Shown here in pieces: positions 46,200 through 58,116 of a DNA stretch of 64,000 nucleotides (within the stretch, counting starts at the first letter, position 1; each line of letters starts with the position of its first letter). Made by a program: the position numbers and the translations under genes. This DNA is from Anniella stebbinsi. Lineage: Eukaryota; Chordata; Lepidosauria; Squamata; Anniellidae. The stretch is from the NCBI GenBank assembly GCA_029215795.1, contig JARDYH010000001.1:12079001-12143000 (forward strand), read 5' to 3'. Under the pieces are notes generated by a model, which searched no databases, had not been told where the DNA came from, and saw nothing but the letters and a program-made list of their open reading frames with translations.

Positions 46200-46613
46200 A
46201 ATGACCTTGTTCAGATGACACTTAATCACAGAGGTTAAGTGTTTTGAGCTAAATGTTATGACGTAGCATGTTGTGTGAAACATGACTTAGCATATCATGT
46301 GAAACATTCCTAACCATAGTGGCTACATAATCATGGTTTAACACACTCACTAACCACTTCCTGCAAAAGGGTTAGCAGCCTAACCATGGCTTAGTGTGTT
46401 GTCTGAAGAGGCCCATTGTTTAGCTCAAAATGCTTAACCACCGTGGCTCGGTGTGTCACCTGAACAGGGTCATTATGGCTTAGCATTTCATGTGAACCAT
46501 TCCTAACCATGGTGTCTACGTAACCACAGTTTAAACATGCTCACTAACCATTTGCTGCAAAAGGGTTAATGGCCTAACCATGCCTTAGCTTGTTGTCTGA
46601 ACAGGCCCAATGT
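46200..46613. mobile_element. MITE with AATGACCYTGTTCAGRTGACAC ends plus partial duplicate
   Basis: Left AATGACCTTGTTCAGATGACAC and right complement (ending 46474) differ at two or so positions. Immediately after the right end the inner text ('catgtgaaacattcc', 'tgctgcaaaagggtta') is repeated at 46475-46613, ending with 'tgttgtctgaacaggccc'. This suggests a partial tandem duplication or two copies meeting. Confidence 0.6.
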
Positions 46614-47175
46614 GAAGTAATGCATGTTTGTCATCGTTCAATGTGATGTGCAAGGGAAATGCTCCTATTTGCTCAAGATTGCAACAAAACTTGACAAAGT
46701 TCCGTTTTTTAGCTCTACTTGCTGCAGAGTGAAATCACGTTCCCTGCACCCCAGCGTGTTTGTGTACACCGTAAACAATTTAAAAAGCTGTGATCCAAGA
46801 ATGACTGCTGACATTCTGGTACCAATACTCTCTGGAGAGGATTCTCATTCGAGAAGAAGGGAGCGAAACGCATCTGACCTTGCAGAGCAATACTCAAATT
46901 TTTCCATTAATGTTCATTAACTTTGATTTGTATTGCAGTTCTAGAACTGTTTATGGAATACAATTGACTTGACAGGGGAGCGCTGGATTTGTTAAACAGT
47001 AACCATAGTAACCTGTTACATTTTATTAGTGCACAAATCCCAGCGCTCTGATGTATTCTTCCTTCCTTATGCTTTGATAGGCATATCTATCCATCGAGCT
47101 GTATCTGGCTTGAAAGGTATATCTGTAGCTGCTGCGGGAGCTTTGCCTTTCCGTTAACTTCAAATCCTTTTAGGG

Positions 47176-47530
47176 CAGGGGTGAGCAACATCCTCCCCCT
47201 GCTTTTCCCATTGCCTCCACTGCTGAAGCAACCCCCCCCCCCCCGGATGATTTTGCTTGAAATCAAGGTGTGTAGGGAGTGTACACCTCGTTTGTAAACA
47301 GAATCCTTTTCCTGGAAGCATCCCAAAGATTCTCTTCTGGTTCCAAACAGGGTGTCTGCTTGCCGCATGCCTTGTTTTCAAGTTAAATCAGCACACACAC
47401 ACACCGCTATTGCCACATCAATTTTAACAGCAAATTAGTTTTGGGGGTGGCAGGGGGAGCAGTATCCATTGTATTCTGAGGGCTGTGGGGGACATGCAGC
47501 CGCCTGGCCCTTGGAAGTTCCCCATCCCTG
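47176..47530. mobile_element. hAT-like non-autonomous element with 8-bp target duplication
   Basis: Ends CAGGGGTGAGCAAC and GTTCCCCATCCCTG are flanked by TTTTAGGG at 47168-47175 and 47531-47538, a perfect 8-bp duplication. The 355-bp inside contains a C homopolymer and no transposase. CAGGGG ends and 8-bp duplications are typical of hAT. Confidence 0.8.
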
Positions 47531-47538
47531 TTTTAGGG

Positions 47539-49100
47539 GATTTGCATATGGCTCTCCTCTCTTTTTTACGATCCATTCTGGAGATCTACGAGCTCCCCCT
47601 GTGGATATATGGAGCTCTGGTGTGACCACATTGTTCTCCTTCCATGGAAATTTAGTGACATAATCTCTTGTTGATGGGGAAAGGATGTTCTAAGAAAGGA
47701 TGTTGCATCAGGGCACTGGTTTATCTCCCTCTCTTCCGTTTCGTTCTCTAAGGAGGGGAGAAAAAGCTCCAACATGTATTGCACATTATTGAATCGTCTT
47801 GTTATTCTGTCTTCTTGGGGAACAATTGGATTTGCTCCGGATTGCTGGTTGTGTAAAATAGATATACTTAGTATTGTGTCTAGTGCTTGCTGTTCTTCTG
47901 TAATAGTGTAATGATGCAGGGATCGCGTGAGATGGAGTACCGTGCACATTCCACCATTGGCAGAAATTTAGAAGCCCATTCAGCAAAACGATATTCACAG
48001 ACCCAAAAGTTTGGCAGCTGTGCTGTTTTGGCTCCAGCGATGGAGGGGCTGCAGGTATGTGAAAACAGAACAGGTGGGTCAGGCTAGTATTTGGAGCCTG
48101 GATGGGCAATTACATCAAACCCACAACTTCTGAAGGTTGGGGACTGACCCAGAGACTCGTCTGAGAAGGTAAAAGCAGGTAGGGCTACCTAAGAGGTGAC
48201 AGAGGAACTGTAGCAATTTTAGGATCTCTCTCTCTCTCCCCTCCCCCTCCTCCCTCTCTCTCACACACAAGTCATTTGGTATTAGCTGCTTTCAGGTCGG
48301 CATGCTAGTCTGTTAATGACGGTAGAGCAGGTGATATTGATGGTCTCCGAGGTGAACTAAACAGCTTGAGGGTGTGCCAGAAAAATAGTGTTTTGCAGAA
48401 GTTTTCTGTATTTGAAGTGCCAGTATAAAGTACCAGTTGATGATGAGAGAGGAACGAGTGAATTTAGAAAACGTTGTGTTCTGTTCAGGGGGCAAGATGA
48501 AAGAGCTGCTGGGGCTCAGACAAATCCCCTGGATTTTTTTGTCTGTGCACATTCGGCTCCATGCTTCATCAGAAAATACTGTTACAGTTCTCTTTGCTAT
48601 GTATGATGCTATGTATGATGGGTTGCTATGTATGATGGGCAGTGGATTAGCATCGGACTGTGCGCCGGGAGAGGGGCAAACTAGGACCCAGGGCAACCTC
48701 ATCAGTCCACTGTACTGATGTTGGAGGCTATAGCACTGTATTTGCTGTATACCAGCCTTTCCAACATGGGTCCTTCCAGGTGCGTTGGACGTTGGGATAA
48801 ACAGATATTGCAAAATCTGTTCCATCCGCATTTCACGGACTGTCAGGTGCCTTTCGTTCCATCTTCTGCTAATTGGCAGAATTGGCTTTTTTCCAGTTTC
48901 CCAAATTTGTGCAAATCTGCACTCATGCAAATTTGCAGATTGGCAAAAGGCACAGATCACACCAAAAGTTGTATTTTCATGCTTTAGCCCTTGGGGGAAA
49001 TGTGCATTTTCAGCCATTTAAATTGTTTTTTTTCCCATATTTTTCTACAACTAAATTTGTGCAGAGTTAAAAAGAAAAGTCCACAAAATATCACCATATT
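47539..49100. other. Non-coding stretch including the longest open frame (234 codons, minus)
   Basis: The minus-strand frame 49017-48313 is the longest in the window, but its first third runs through the 'aatttgcag/aaatgtgcat' repeat words also seen at 37940 and 60720, its remainder has no domain I recognise, and it overlaps three + strand frames. I do not support it as a gene. A compound CT/CA tract lies at 48222-48267, and 'gctatgtatgatg' is repeated three times at about 48597-48640. Confidence 0.4.
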
Positions 49101-49117
49101 TGACTGAAATAAATCTT

Positions 49118-49151
<34 letters not shown>
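49118..49151. repeat. (AAC)n microsatellite
   Basis: About 11 AAC units. Confidence 0.9.
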
Positions 49152-49164
49152 TGGAAACCTAGTC

Positions 49165-49480
49165 TGCATTCCACTTTATTTTATTGATTTAATTTGTATC
49201 CTATTTTTACACTAAAATAACACTCAAGGCGGCTATCCTTAATGAAATCCAAATGAAATGTAATGAAATTAAACTTAACCACATCAATTAAAACACATAG
49301 GTTAAAAAGAAATAAAAGCCTCGTTTAAACACGAACAAAACAGCTTGACAGTCAAAGGCCTGCCTGAGTAAAAATGTTTTTACCTCTGGCAGAAAGACAA
49401 TCAAGACAGAGCTGGTTTTGCATTCATTGGCAGAGAGAAGCCACCAAATAAGCTCTCTTCTATCCATAACTTTCAATTCT
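49165..49480 (-). mobile_element. LINE 3' end, L2/CR1-like, diverged
   Basis: Reverse-oriented: 'cactcaaggcggctatcctt' and A-rich text near the AAC run, then 'aggcctgcctgagtaaaaat' and 'tttttacctctggcagaaag', matching the complement of a LINE protein tail and 3' untranslated part. The frame is broken. Confidence 0.45.
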
Positions 49481-49515
49481 TCCTGGAAACATACCAGTAG
49501 CCAATGAAGTTGTTA

Positions 49516-49690
49516 AGGACATGAGAAGAGCCATGCTGGATCAGACCAAGGGTCCATCTAATCCAATACTCTGTTCACACAGTGGCCAGCCAGATGCCAA
49601 TTAGGAAATAACAATTAGGACATGAGTGCTACAGCACCCTCCCACCTATGTTCCCCAGCCATTGGTGCACATAGGCTTACTGTTGTAACA
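49516..49690 (-). mobile_element. CR1-like LINE 3' fragment
   Basis: 'gagaagagccatgctggatc', 'agaccaagggtccatct' and 'ttccccagccattggtgcac' are clear. Reverse orientation. Confidence 0.7.
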
Positions 49691-49994
49691 ATGGTGTGAC
49701 ATGATTCCTGTAACTGGCCCCAGTCAACAGTCCGGCCACAACATTCTAGTTCAGCCGAAGTTTCTGAACAGACTTCAAAGGCAGCCCTAAATACAGTGTG
49801 TGTTACAGTTGTCCAAACTAGATGCAACTGAGGCATGTGGACTGACTTCCAACTAAGCACGCTTAGGATTTTGTTGCGTTTTTCACTGGATGAAATCCAT
49901 TAATATATTTTTCAAAGATTCCACTCCAAACACCAATCACTTCCCTCAAAACGGGAGGATTTGATTCTGACGCATGGACAAGATTAACCACATT

Positions 49995-50092
49995 ATAGTT
50001 GTGCCTTTCCTCCATGGAGTTTGCCCTTTGTGGTAACCCCTATTTTATCCTTGCGGCAATCCTGTGACGTCGGTTAGGCTTTGTCCGAGCAA
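49995..50092 (-). mobile_element. tRNA-derived SINE fragment, reverse
   Basis: 'cctttcctccatggag' and 'caatcctgtgacgtcggtta' match the complement of the SINE at 51135, strongly diverged. Confidence 0.4.
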
Positions 50093-51134
50093 TATTTACT
50101 TGGATTGCAAATCCCTCATTAACCAAAGTGCAAGTACCTTTCAGAAGATACTCTTTGGCAGGTTCTTTCACAGCAAAATGCCCAAGGAATTGTATTGGAG
50201 GGTCAATGCACTTTTATTCACTCACTCAAAATGTGTGTGCATCTCTCCTAAATCTAATCTCTGTTCAGTCTGGTAAAATATCTACAAATGCATGTATGAT
50301 ACCCATACATATATTCCTCCCTCTGCTTTTAGTTTAGAGATAGCTTTTTTCTAAGACGTGTCCAGGCTCACTTTGCTACTGTTGCACATGGCTTTCATTT
50401 CCTATTAATAAATGATAATAACAGTGTTGCTCTTTTGCTAGATTTGCGAACAGAGTAATATGAATAAAAGGAGGTGGATGTTACAGGAATAATGTATTTG
50501 GGATGCATCTCATTACATTGTTAACACTATGATTGTGTACATGGATTGCACGATGATTTATAGCTGGTTTAGGGCTTCTGGGGATTAAGCAATTACGGTA
50601 TAGATGCAGTGGCAATACATGGGCAAGACTCAAATGCTTAAATTCCAGTCTCTTGAGGGTAGCCCTCCCCGGCACCCCGTACCTTGAGCCTCTGCAAATC
50701 TTTCTTGACAAAAGAATATGTGAACGCCGTCAGAAACTGATGAGAGTAATCCTTTTATTATACCACTTTGAATTCCCCATTATTTGAGTTATTTCTCCAC
50801 CATACAAAAAGCTTCTTTTGGCAAAAAATCCCGGTGAAAATAAAAATAAAATCTATCTTGTCAGCTTCTTTCTCTGACAGCAAAGAACACACTGATTGAT
50901 AAACCATTGCTGACTTCCAAAACTTCAGCAAGTTCTCATAGCAATCTGTCACTTTTTTAGTTGCCTCCCCTTTTAAGCTCTGAAATGGAAGCTGGATTCT
51001 TAGTGCCCGTTTGTTCTAATTTGGTGTTACGTTTGGTGCTCAGTGGAAGTGCATGGATCTGTAGTGACACAGAGGAAGCTTGGTCTTGTGTCTGATCCTG
51101 CATCAAGCAGAAGTCCCATTCTAGATCATTCTAG

Positions 51135-51352
51135 ATGGTGTAGTGACTTAAAGTGTTGGACTGGGAGTCGGGAGATCCGGGTTCTAATCCCCACTGGGTG
51201 TCTTTGGGCCAGTCACAGACTCTCAGCCCAACCTACCTCAAAGGGTGGTTGTTGTGAGGATAAAAGGAAGAGGAGAAGGATTGTGTACGCCACCTTGGTT
51301 TCCTTGGAGGAAGAAAGGCAGGATATAAATGCAATAAATAATAATGATTTTG
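51135..51352 (+). mobile_element. tRNA-derived SINE, squamate type, best copy
   Basis: A-box-like 'tggtgtagtgacttaaag', B box 'gggttctaatcccc' (51180-51193), then 'cagtcacagactctcagccc', 'ctacctcaaagggtgg', 'ttgtgaggataaaag', 'gtacgccaccttgg' and the tail 'ggatataaatgcaataaata'. Intact pol III promoter elements and tail indicate a fairly young copy. This family is the main reason for calling the genome squamate. Confidence 0.8.
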
Positions 51353-51392
51353 CCAGGATAAACCATGGTTTTGCCAGGATAAACCATGGTTT
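51348..51392. repeat. Tandem duplication of a ~21-bp word
   Basis: ttttgccaggataaaccatg is present twice in tandem, directly after the SINE tail. Confidence 0.85.
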
Positions 51393-54280
51393 ATCATGAT
51401 GTTTGCTTTTCCCTCCTGCTCTCTTCATTCTCCTTCGGCATGACCGTGAGAAGGACTTGAAGTTTCTACTTCCATTTTTTTTTTAATTAACCTCAGCTGA
51501 TATAGCCTAAACCTGAGAAATGATGTTTCATCTTAACTACAGCTTATGAAACCAACTAAAACACAGTTAAGATTAACCACAGTTTAGGATTTGGATGCAA
51601 CACTAAACTGTGGTTCACCAAAAACAGATGTGAAGAATCCTGATCTCTTTCTTGTGGCTATGCTTGAGAAGGAAGGAGGGAGTACTTGCCCCACCATGAC
51701 AAATCATGGCTTGTGCTGACATCTGGACTGGTCCATTGTATTGCCTGATATGTTTGTTTGTTTGTCTGTTTTTTACCCCAAGAGGGGGTTTGTGCATCAT
51801 GCATAGATTATCAGCATCAACCATTATCTCTCTGCTTAGAGCCATCATTCCCCCATAATCAGCTGCATCAAATTGTAGAGCCTTTTTTTCCCCTAGACCG
51901 GACCACTTTAGGTCGCCAGGGGTGATGTTTAAGAAAACTCTTCCTGGATCAAACTTGCCAAGCACCCTTCTTCCCCCAGTGGCTAATTTGATGCCTCCTG
52001 GAAGCCCGTAACTGGGGCATGAATGCAATATCTCTCCCTTGGGGCTGCTACCCAGCAATAGCTATTCAGTGGAATACTTCCTCTGATTACAGAGATTTCT
52101 TTTAGCCATCATGGTGAATAGCCACTGATCAATCATCCCCAAGGAATTTGTAAATGATTGCAGAGGATAGGTGGCTATTAGTCATAATGCATGTTCAAAT
52201 ACTCCATCCGTGTCAGACACATGCACAATCCCTAGTAGGTAAAGAAGATGGCTATGCTGAACCCTTCACCCTGATGTGCGTGCTGGAGTGTTTTCTTCTG
52301 TCTTTGTGTGAGTGTTTGTGGGCCGTCTGAATTGGGAGAGGCAGTGCATGTTCTGAACCAGTGCCTGGATGAAGTTATGGCTTGGATGAGGCCAATAAAC
52401 TGAAGTTGAATCCCAATAAGACAGATCCTACGGGTTGGCCATTCCCAGGTCTGGGAACTGGGGCATTTGCCTGTTCTGAATGGGGTTGCACTCCACCTGA
52501 AGGAGCAGGTCTATAGTAATAATAAACAAACAAACAAACAAACAAACAAACAGGGCTAGAACATGCAACCTATTTAATGTCAAGTATTTATCCTGCTTGT
52601 CAGAAAAAACAAAAGGTCTCCTGGAGTGGCTTACTATCAATCAGCCCTAGGACTTCCCCTGACCACAAGTTTACAATCTAGAAGGCATGACAAATAAGGA
52701 AAATGGGATAGGGATGGAGGAGGAGGAGAAAATATCTGCAGAGCTGGTGGAATGTTCTCTCCTTCCCCTCCATTATCCCGGGCAGAGGCAGTCCAACTGC
52801 AGCAGACCCTGATGTTCCAATTGCTTGCTCCTCCTTCCCTGACCTTTCCTGCTTTCCTAAAGGATTGTTGAGGTTAGTTAGCCCTGGGGTGGGCAGTCCA
52901 TCTCAGCAGGTCCCGGCATTTCATTTGCCTGTTCCTGCTTCCCTTCCTCATTCCTTCTCCTTTCCCACAGGGCAGTTGAAGTGGTATAGTCTAAGAAATG
53001 TTTAAGGTCTTGTTTCTGACATTTGTATAAATTGTATAAATTTGGCCCTTAGCAATGTCACTTCTGTGTCTGCCATATTGTTTTACAAGGTACCCCTACA
53101 AATATCCCTTGAGGGCAACTGCACCTTATCAGAAATGGCAGCCTTTCTGATAAGTGGAGTGGAGAGGGGTAATCCATCCCCTAGACCAAAAGGGTTTGTC
53201 CTCTGCTGTTGTGAAGATATTTGACACAGGGTGGACCAGTTCACGTGCATAGACATCATTCAAGCACAACTTCATGCTTATGTGCTTTTGAAAAAAAAAA
53301 AGTTACTGGGCCTCAGGATTCCTTGGGATTGAGGATCTAATCCACAGGTCAGTGTTGAGGTTGAAGATTTGATGTCTCCTATGTGGAGAAACCAGCACAC
53401 CCATGGGTGGCTGCCACTTGCTTTGGTTTGCAATCAGACTGATTGTGAGGATCATTTAGATTTTTGGACAGCACAGTATGGTATTTTTCAGAGAACACTT
53501 TCTCTGCAAAATAGCCAAGACCCCGTCTGGGATGCTTAACTGTTTCTTCCCCAGCCATAAAAAACTATATATGCCATGCATAAAAATACCAGGGAAGATA
53601 CACGGTATTTGAGTGTGATTTTATACAAGGAATAGGTAAACGCTAAGCCTCAAGCATGCACCTTGACCTCTGTTGAAGCTGCAGTAAAAAGAAAATAAAA
53701 AGATTTCACAGCTATTGTTATTGCAATCCTATCCTTCAAAAACCAGGAAATTACAAACCAAATTGAATTGCTCAGATTCGGTTCCACTATCCCCTCTTCA
53801 AACACTCACGTAGCATTCTAGTAATTGATATCGTTGGAATTCTGATTCTAAACAGAACCATGGCCTTAAATGCCCACTCCCCAAATGGAATTAATCATGA
53901 GCTTGTTATAAGCCATTGCGAAATAAACTTGTGATGTGAAAAAGGAAAAGAAGGAAAGGCGCCTGTGTTAGCTGTAAGAAAACATCTAGTCCGTAGTCAT
54001 GTAATGCCTTTATTAGGCCAACTGCGTGTTCAGTTTGCCTAATAAAGGGATTACACTATTATGGACTTTTGAAATCTTGGGATCTGTGATTTTTGACTTT
54101 AGAACCCTAAGGGAAAGCCTAGGGCTCCCTCATTTTGGAAATTACTGGTGGAGCAGAGATGAGATGGACTTGAAAAGAAGTTACTACTCTGATATAAATG
54201 CTTAACTTCTAACAACATTTCTATAGATGATTCAACTGAGCCCCCAGATTTTGCTTTGGTGTTAGCTTTAAAAACAGGGA
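51393..54280. other. Non-coding intron stretch
   Basis: No gene. A (CAAA)n run is at 52524-52552. Text at about 51500-51620 has 'taaccacagttta' type words, hinting at an old MITE of the 46200 type. Confidence 0.4.
52524..52552. repeat. (CAAA)n microsatellite
   Basis: Seven CAAA units. Confidence 0.9.
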
Positions 54281-54397
54281 CCAGATCTACACCAAGCAGG
54301 ATGTGGCACTTTGAAACCGTTTTGAAAACTGTATGTGGAGTGTGTCCTGTCACTACTGTTATAAACTGTTTGAAAGCAGTAGTGTAGATCCTGCCTT
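54281..54397. mobile_element. Palindromic MITE with AGATCTACACC ends
   Basis: 'ccagatctacaccaagcagg' and 'gtagtgtagatcctgcc' are inverted; 'ctactgttataaactg' is shared with 42501. Same family as 29100. Confidence 0.65.
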
Positions 54398-55246
54398 GGT
54401 GGCAAGTCCAGCCCAGGGTGTAAGTGTATGAAGGTGCACAGCGGAACGTCCAGTGTTCATCGCTTTCTTTTTGGGAGACACTTTCCATCCTAACATCCTT
54501 GAAATTTCTGTAATGTTATCCTCAACAAAATTTATGAACGCATTTTAAGGCAGGGTCTTAGACATGGTTTACCTGTTAGCTAATCCATACGTAGGGTACT
54601 GTAGCAATGGGCACTGTCGTAGGCACTCATATTGAACATGTAGGAAGAATTCTGTAAATGGTTTAAGATTCCTGCATGTATCTAGAGTAACTGCTAAAGC
54701 AGATCAGGAAATGATCTATGTAAGATATGAATCACTGGCTTTTAGGGAATTAGATGTTCCCCTACATAAAATGCTTCTTACACATGCAATTTGACCATGT
54801 TGGGGCAAAGAGTCTAGGATTACATGTTGTCCTAATCTTGCAAATTTGCATGCCTAGGAAGTATTCATATATTGAAACAGTAGACCCCACCAGTGATTCC
54901 AGCTGGTCCAGCTTTGAGGCATTGCTGTACCCTGCACATGGAGCAATAATATATTTAATGTGTTTTTTTGTGTGAGCTCTAACATTTGACCTTTCGGCTG
55001 CATTCCTATCGGACTGGTTTTGAACATTAAAAGAAAAATTTGCGGTTGGGCTCTCAGGAATGTTCCTCTTTCCTCATACACTCTGAACCCACCGTGACTT
55101 TGGGAAATTGCAACTTGATGTGGCTGGGGGCATAATTCCTAAGAAGATAGTCGTCAGCCTCCAAACTTGGAAGCGGGCAACTATCCAATGCAGGATGGGC
55201 AGGACACAGATGTGTGACCCTCATCTCCATGGTTTGAGGGTACCTC

Positions 55247-55700
55247 TAGACGTTTTCCGTCAATATGGCTTTGCACTGGCAGCATTTTGGTTACATGACG
55301 CTGTCAGTGCGAAGTCATCTGGGGCAAATGATCTTTGCTCCAATTTTAAAAAGTTGGCCATTTAGTGCGACTTCTTTGGAGCGGAGCAGGCAGCCCAGGG
55401 AAAAGGGGTGGAGCAGCGAGACATAATATCGCTGCCCCGCCTCCGCTGTCCTCCCCGCCATTTTGATTAAAACAAAACCAAAAAAAAGCTTACCTTAGCG
55501 ATGAGGAGCCGATGCTCCCAGCCACCTCTCCAGCTGCCGGTGGGCTACTGCCCGCACAGGAGTGCTGGCGGCTCAAGGAAAAGCTGGCATGGTGCCCTTC
55601 ACGTGTAAGAGGGGTGTCTGGGAGCACAAACGCGCCTCGCACTGGCAGCCGCTGCCAGCGTAACTCATAACCGACGTCGTCAAGAGGGGACCTGACTCAC
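55247..55700. mobile_element. Possible GC-rich MITE
   Basis: 'ggtacctctagacgttttc' and the complement of 'gacgtcgtcaagaggggacc' are imperfect inverted repeats around a GC-rich body ('gctgccccgcctccgc') with CpGs, distinct from the AT-rich flanks. I considered a CpG island but found no further promoter or exon features. Confidence 0.4.
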
Positions 55701-57000
55701 TGCATTTTTGATGGGACAGGCGATTTCACCTGTGTAGCCCAGGAGCAGGAGGGGGGAGGAGACTGTGTTGATCCTAGGAAGCTACATGAAGTGGCTTCTA
55801 CTGTCTACTCCCCTTCTTGCCCCTGGGACCACCCCCTTTTTGCCCTCTCCGCACTCCATTCACAAGCCTGGAGATGTAGGTGTGGCGAAAACCACACCGG
55901 CAACAAGGAGGCGGGGAGTGTGGTTCCCAGAAACCAAAAAAAACCTGTGGCCCTCCAAACACTATTCAGTGGCCATAGAATTGCAGCCTGAATTGGGAAA
56001 CTGTGGTTTGCTTTGGCTGTCCAAACCAGAAGTGTGTCTGAACCAGCCCAGCCCATGCATCACCGTTGTTCAGGCTTACATCTTGATGCAGTGGTTAGAG
56101 GTCCCTGTTTAGAGCAAGCCCTTACAGAACTAATTAAAAACTCTTTATCAAAACTGCCTCTTGCTTTAATAATTGGAATTGCCTTTTTTAAAGTGGGGAT
56201 TTATAACCTTACAGCTATTGGGGACAGCCCCATTAAAACAAGCATATTTCATATGATTTAAGGAGACAGGGAATGACCATATCTACCCTGATGTAAGCTT
56301 CTGTTAAACGGAGTTCCGTGTTTTATTTCCGCCTTGGGAAATTGCCTGGGTCTTAAAATGTTGTGTGAATCTATCTTCAAAACAAGACATGAACATGATG
56401 GTGTGAGTTAGTCACGTCTCAGGGAAATCACATTCTTAAGTTAGGTTCATGATTCACCTCCTGAGTAATGTTTGTGCGCGCTGTTCCCCCCTCCCCTTTG
56501 TGAGAGGTGTGACGTTATTAAACAGTTGCATAAAAGGTGAATGCAAAAAAACACCTTGCAAAAAGCTGAAAAATGAAACCTGTGTTTGCTAAATAAATGG
56601 TTGTAAATCAATTAAACGTTCAGATGAGTTTCCTTTCTTTTCTTGTTTGCAGATTAGACTGCAAATGAATGAATTGCCTGTTTACTTAGATGTAACAATT
56701 AGCTTGGGTACTATTTTGTCTGCATTAGGTTATGAAATGAAATAGATTGAGACTTAAAAGCTATATTGCTGCATTCTAACCATTCATTTGTGTTGAAAGA
56801 GGTGTGTTTCCCCCAATGAAATCAGAAACTCAGCTTTCTGCATTTTGCAATGTGCAATAGAAGTAAAGACTTTTTTTTTTGGTCAACAGATGTCTTTTTT
56901 CCCTTCATTGCTTTAACCTCATCTTGACTCCCAGCCAAGATGCATGACAGAATTAGGGACAAGCCATGATGTCAGCCCGGGATTGACCCACGTGCCATGC
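55701..57000. other. Non-coding intron stretch, possibly with conserved segment
   Basis: No gene supported. The part 56440-56800 is AT-rich, complex and repeat-free, with 'ttaaacagttgcataaaagg' and a strong pyrimidine tract ending 'ttgtttgcag' at 56652. That would serve as a splice acceptor, but no matching exon end is recognised. Confidence 0.35.
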
Positions 57001-57005
57001 TTGCC

Positions 57006-57120
57006 ATTGGTTTATTTAATTTGCATCTCATTTTGTAAGATAGGTAGAAAGGCAGTGACTGGCTCAAGATTATGCAGCAGCGTCCATGGCCGAGTGAGAA
57101 TTTGATCCAGAGATCAAATC
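57006..57120 (-). mobile_element. tRNA-derived SINE fragment, reverse
   Basis: 'ggcagtgactggctcaag' and 'ggccgagtgagaatttgatc' match the complement of the SINE body and B-box region; 5' and 3' ends are degraded. Confidence 0.45.
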
Positions 57121-57735
57121 CAGAGACAGTTTGCAAAAATTAAAACCATGAAATCCATTCAAAATATAAAACAAACAATAGTATGAAAACACAGTATAAA
57201 ATGCAATGGAAAAGCACCGCCAGGATAAAACCGAGCAGCCACGCAGAAATGAATACAGATTTAAAATACAAAGTTAAAACAGCAAAGTTAAAAACTAGGT
57301 TGATAAACTGTTAAAATACTGAGAAAATAAAAAGGTCTTCACCTGGTGTCTAAAAGAGTATACTGTGGGTGCCAGGCGAACCTCTCTAGGGAGCTCATTC
57401 CACAGCCACAGAAGAAGGCCCTCCTCCTGGTAGCCACCTGCCTCACTTCCTTTGGCAGGGGCTCACAGAGAAGGACCCCTGAGGATGATCTTAGGGTCTG
57501 AGCAGGTACATATGAGAGGAGCCATTCCTTCAGATAGCCTGGCCCCAAGCCGTTTAGGGCTTTGAATGTTAATACCAGCACTTTGAATCAGGCCCAGACC
57601 TGGACTGGCAGCCATTGGGAAGCTGGAAAAGGACTGGCATGATGTGGTCTCATTGGACAGTCCCTATTAGCAAACGTGCTGCCCTGTTTTGTCCAGCAGC
57701 CAATGCCTCTCCAGTAAGCAAGTGTTACAAAGCTT
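57121..57735 (-). mobile_element. L2-like LINE 3' fragment with reverse-transcriptase tail
   Basis: The minus strand encodes LVLTFKALNGLGPGYLKEWL (start 57581), similar to the FKALNGLxPxYL motif of the C-terminal domain of L2-clade LINE proteins. It continues with 'RSSSGVLLCEPLPKEVRQVA'. Frameshifts interrupt it after the GCGMSSLERFAW segment, where the family would read a RLWNSLP-like motif. An A-rich 3' region follows (57130-57300). A dead copy. Confidence 0.75.
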
Positions 57736-58116
57736 AAAGACATCACACAGGGATTATAAAATGTCCTAAGCCACCAAATGCGTAGTGGTTAAAGGTTTCC
57801 ATCTTCCACCCTGTAGGACTTATACAAGAGTGCCTTCTTCCACAGCATTTGTCAATGGACAGAATAAATGGCTGTGCGTACCCTCTTGAGTAGAATAGGG
57901 AATTCTCATGGTTATGCCAACTTCTCGATTGTTCGCTTTACTTCTAATGCATCAAATGAATCTTCCACTGCCAGGCCCATGTCAACTCTGCCCCCTCGCA
58001 TACTAGAGATGTCAGAGAAATCTGCTACCGATTGAAACGTGTTTGGACTTCTATTAATTCAACCCATGGATTCTGCAGGGAACCATCTCTTTCTTAGCTG
58101 TGCGGATTCTGTGTAA

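Noticed and set aside
48313..49017. Longest open frame, 234 codons on the minus strand
   Set aside because: It runs through dispersed repeat words, has no domain I recognise and competes with three overlapping frames on the other strand.
55380..55660. Second CpG island or promoter
   Set aside because: GC-rich part is bounded by imperfect inverted repeats, lacks promoter motifs and a donor; better explained as a GC-rich mobile element.
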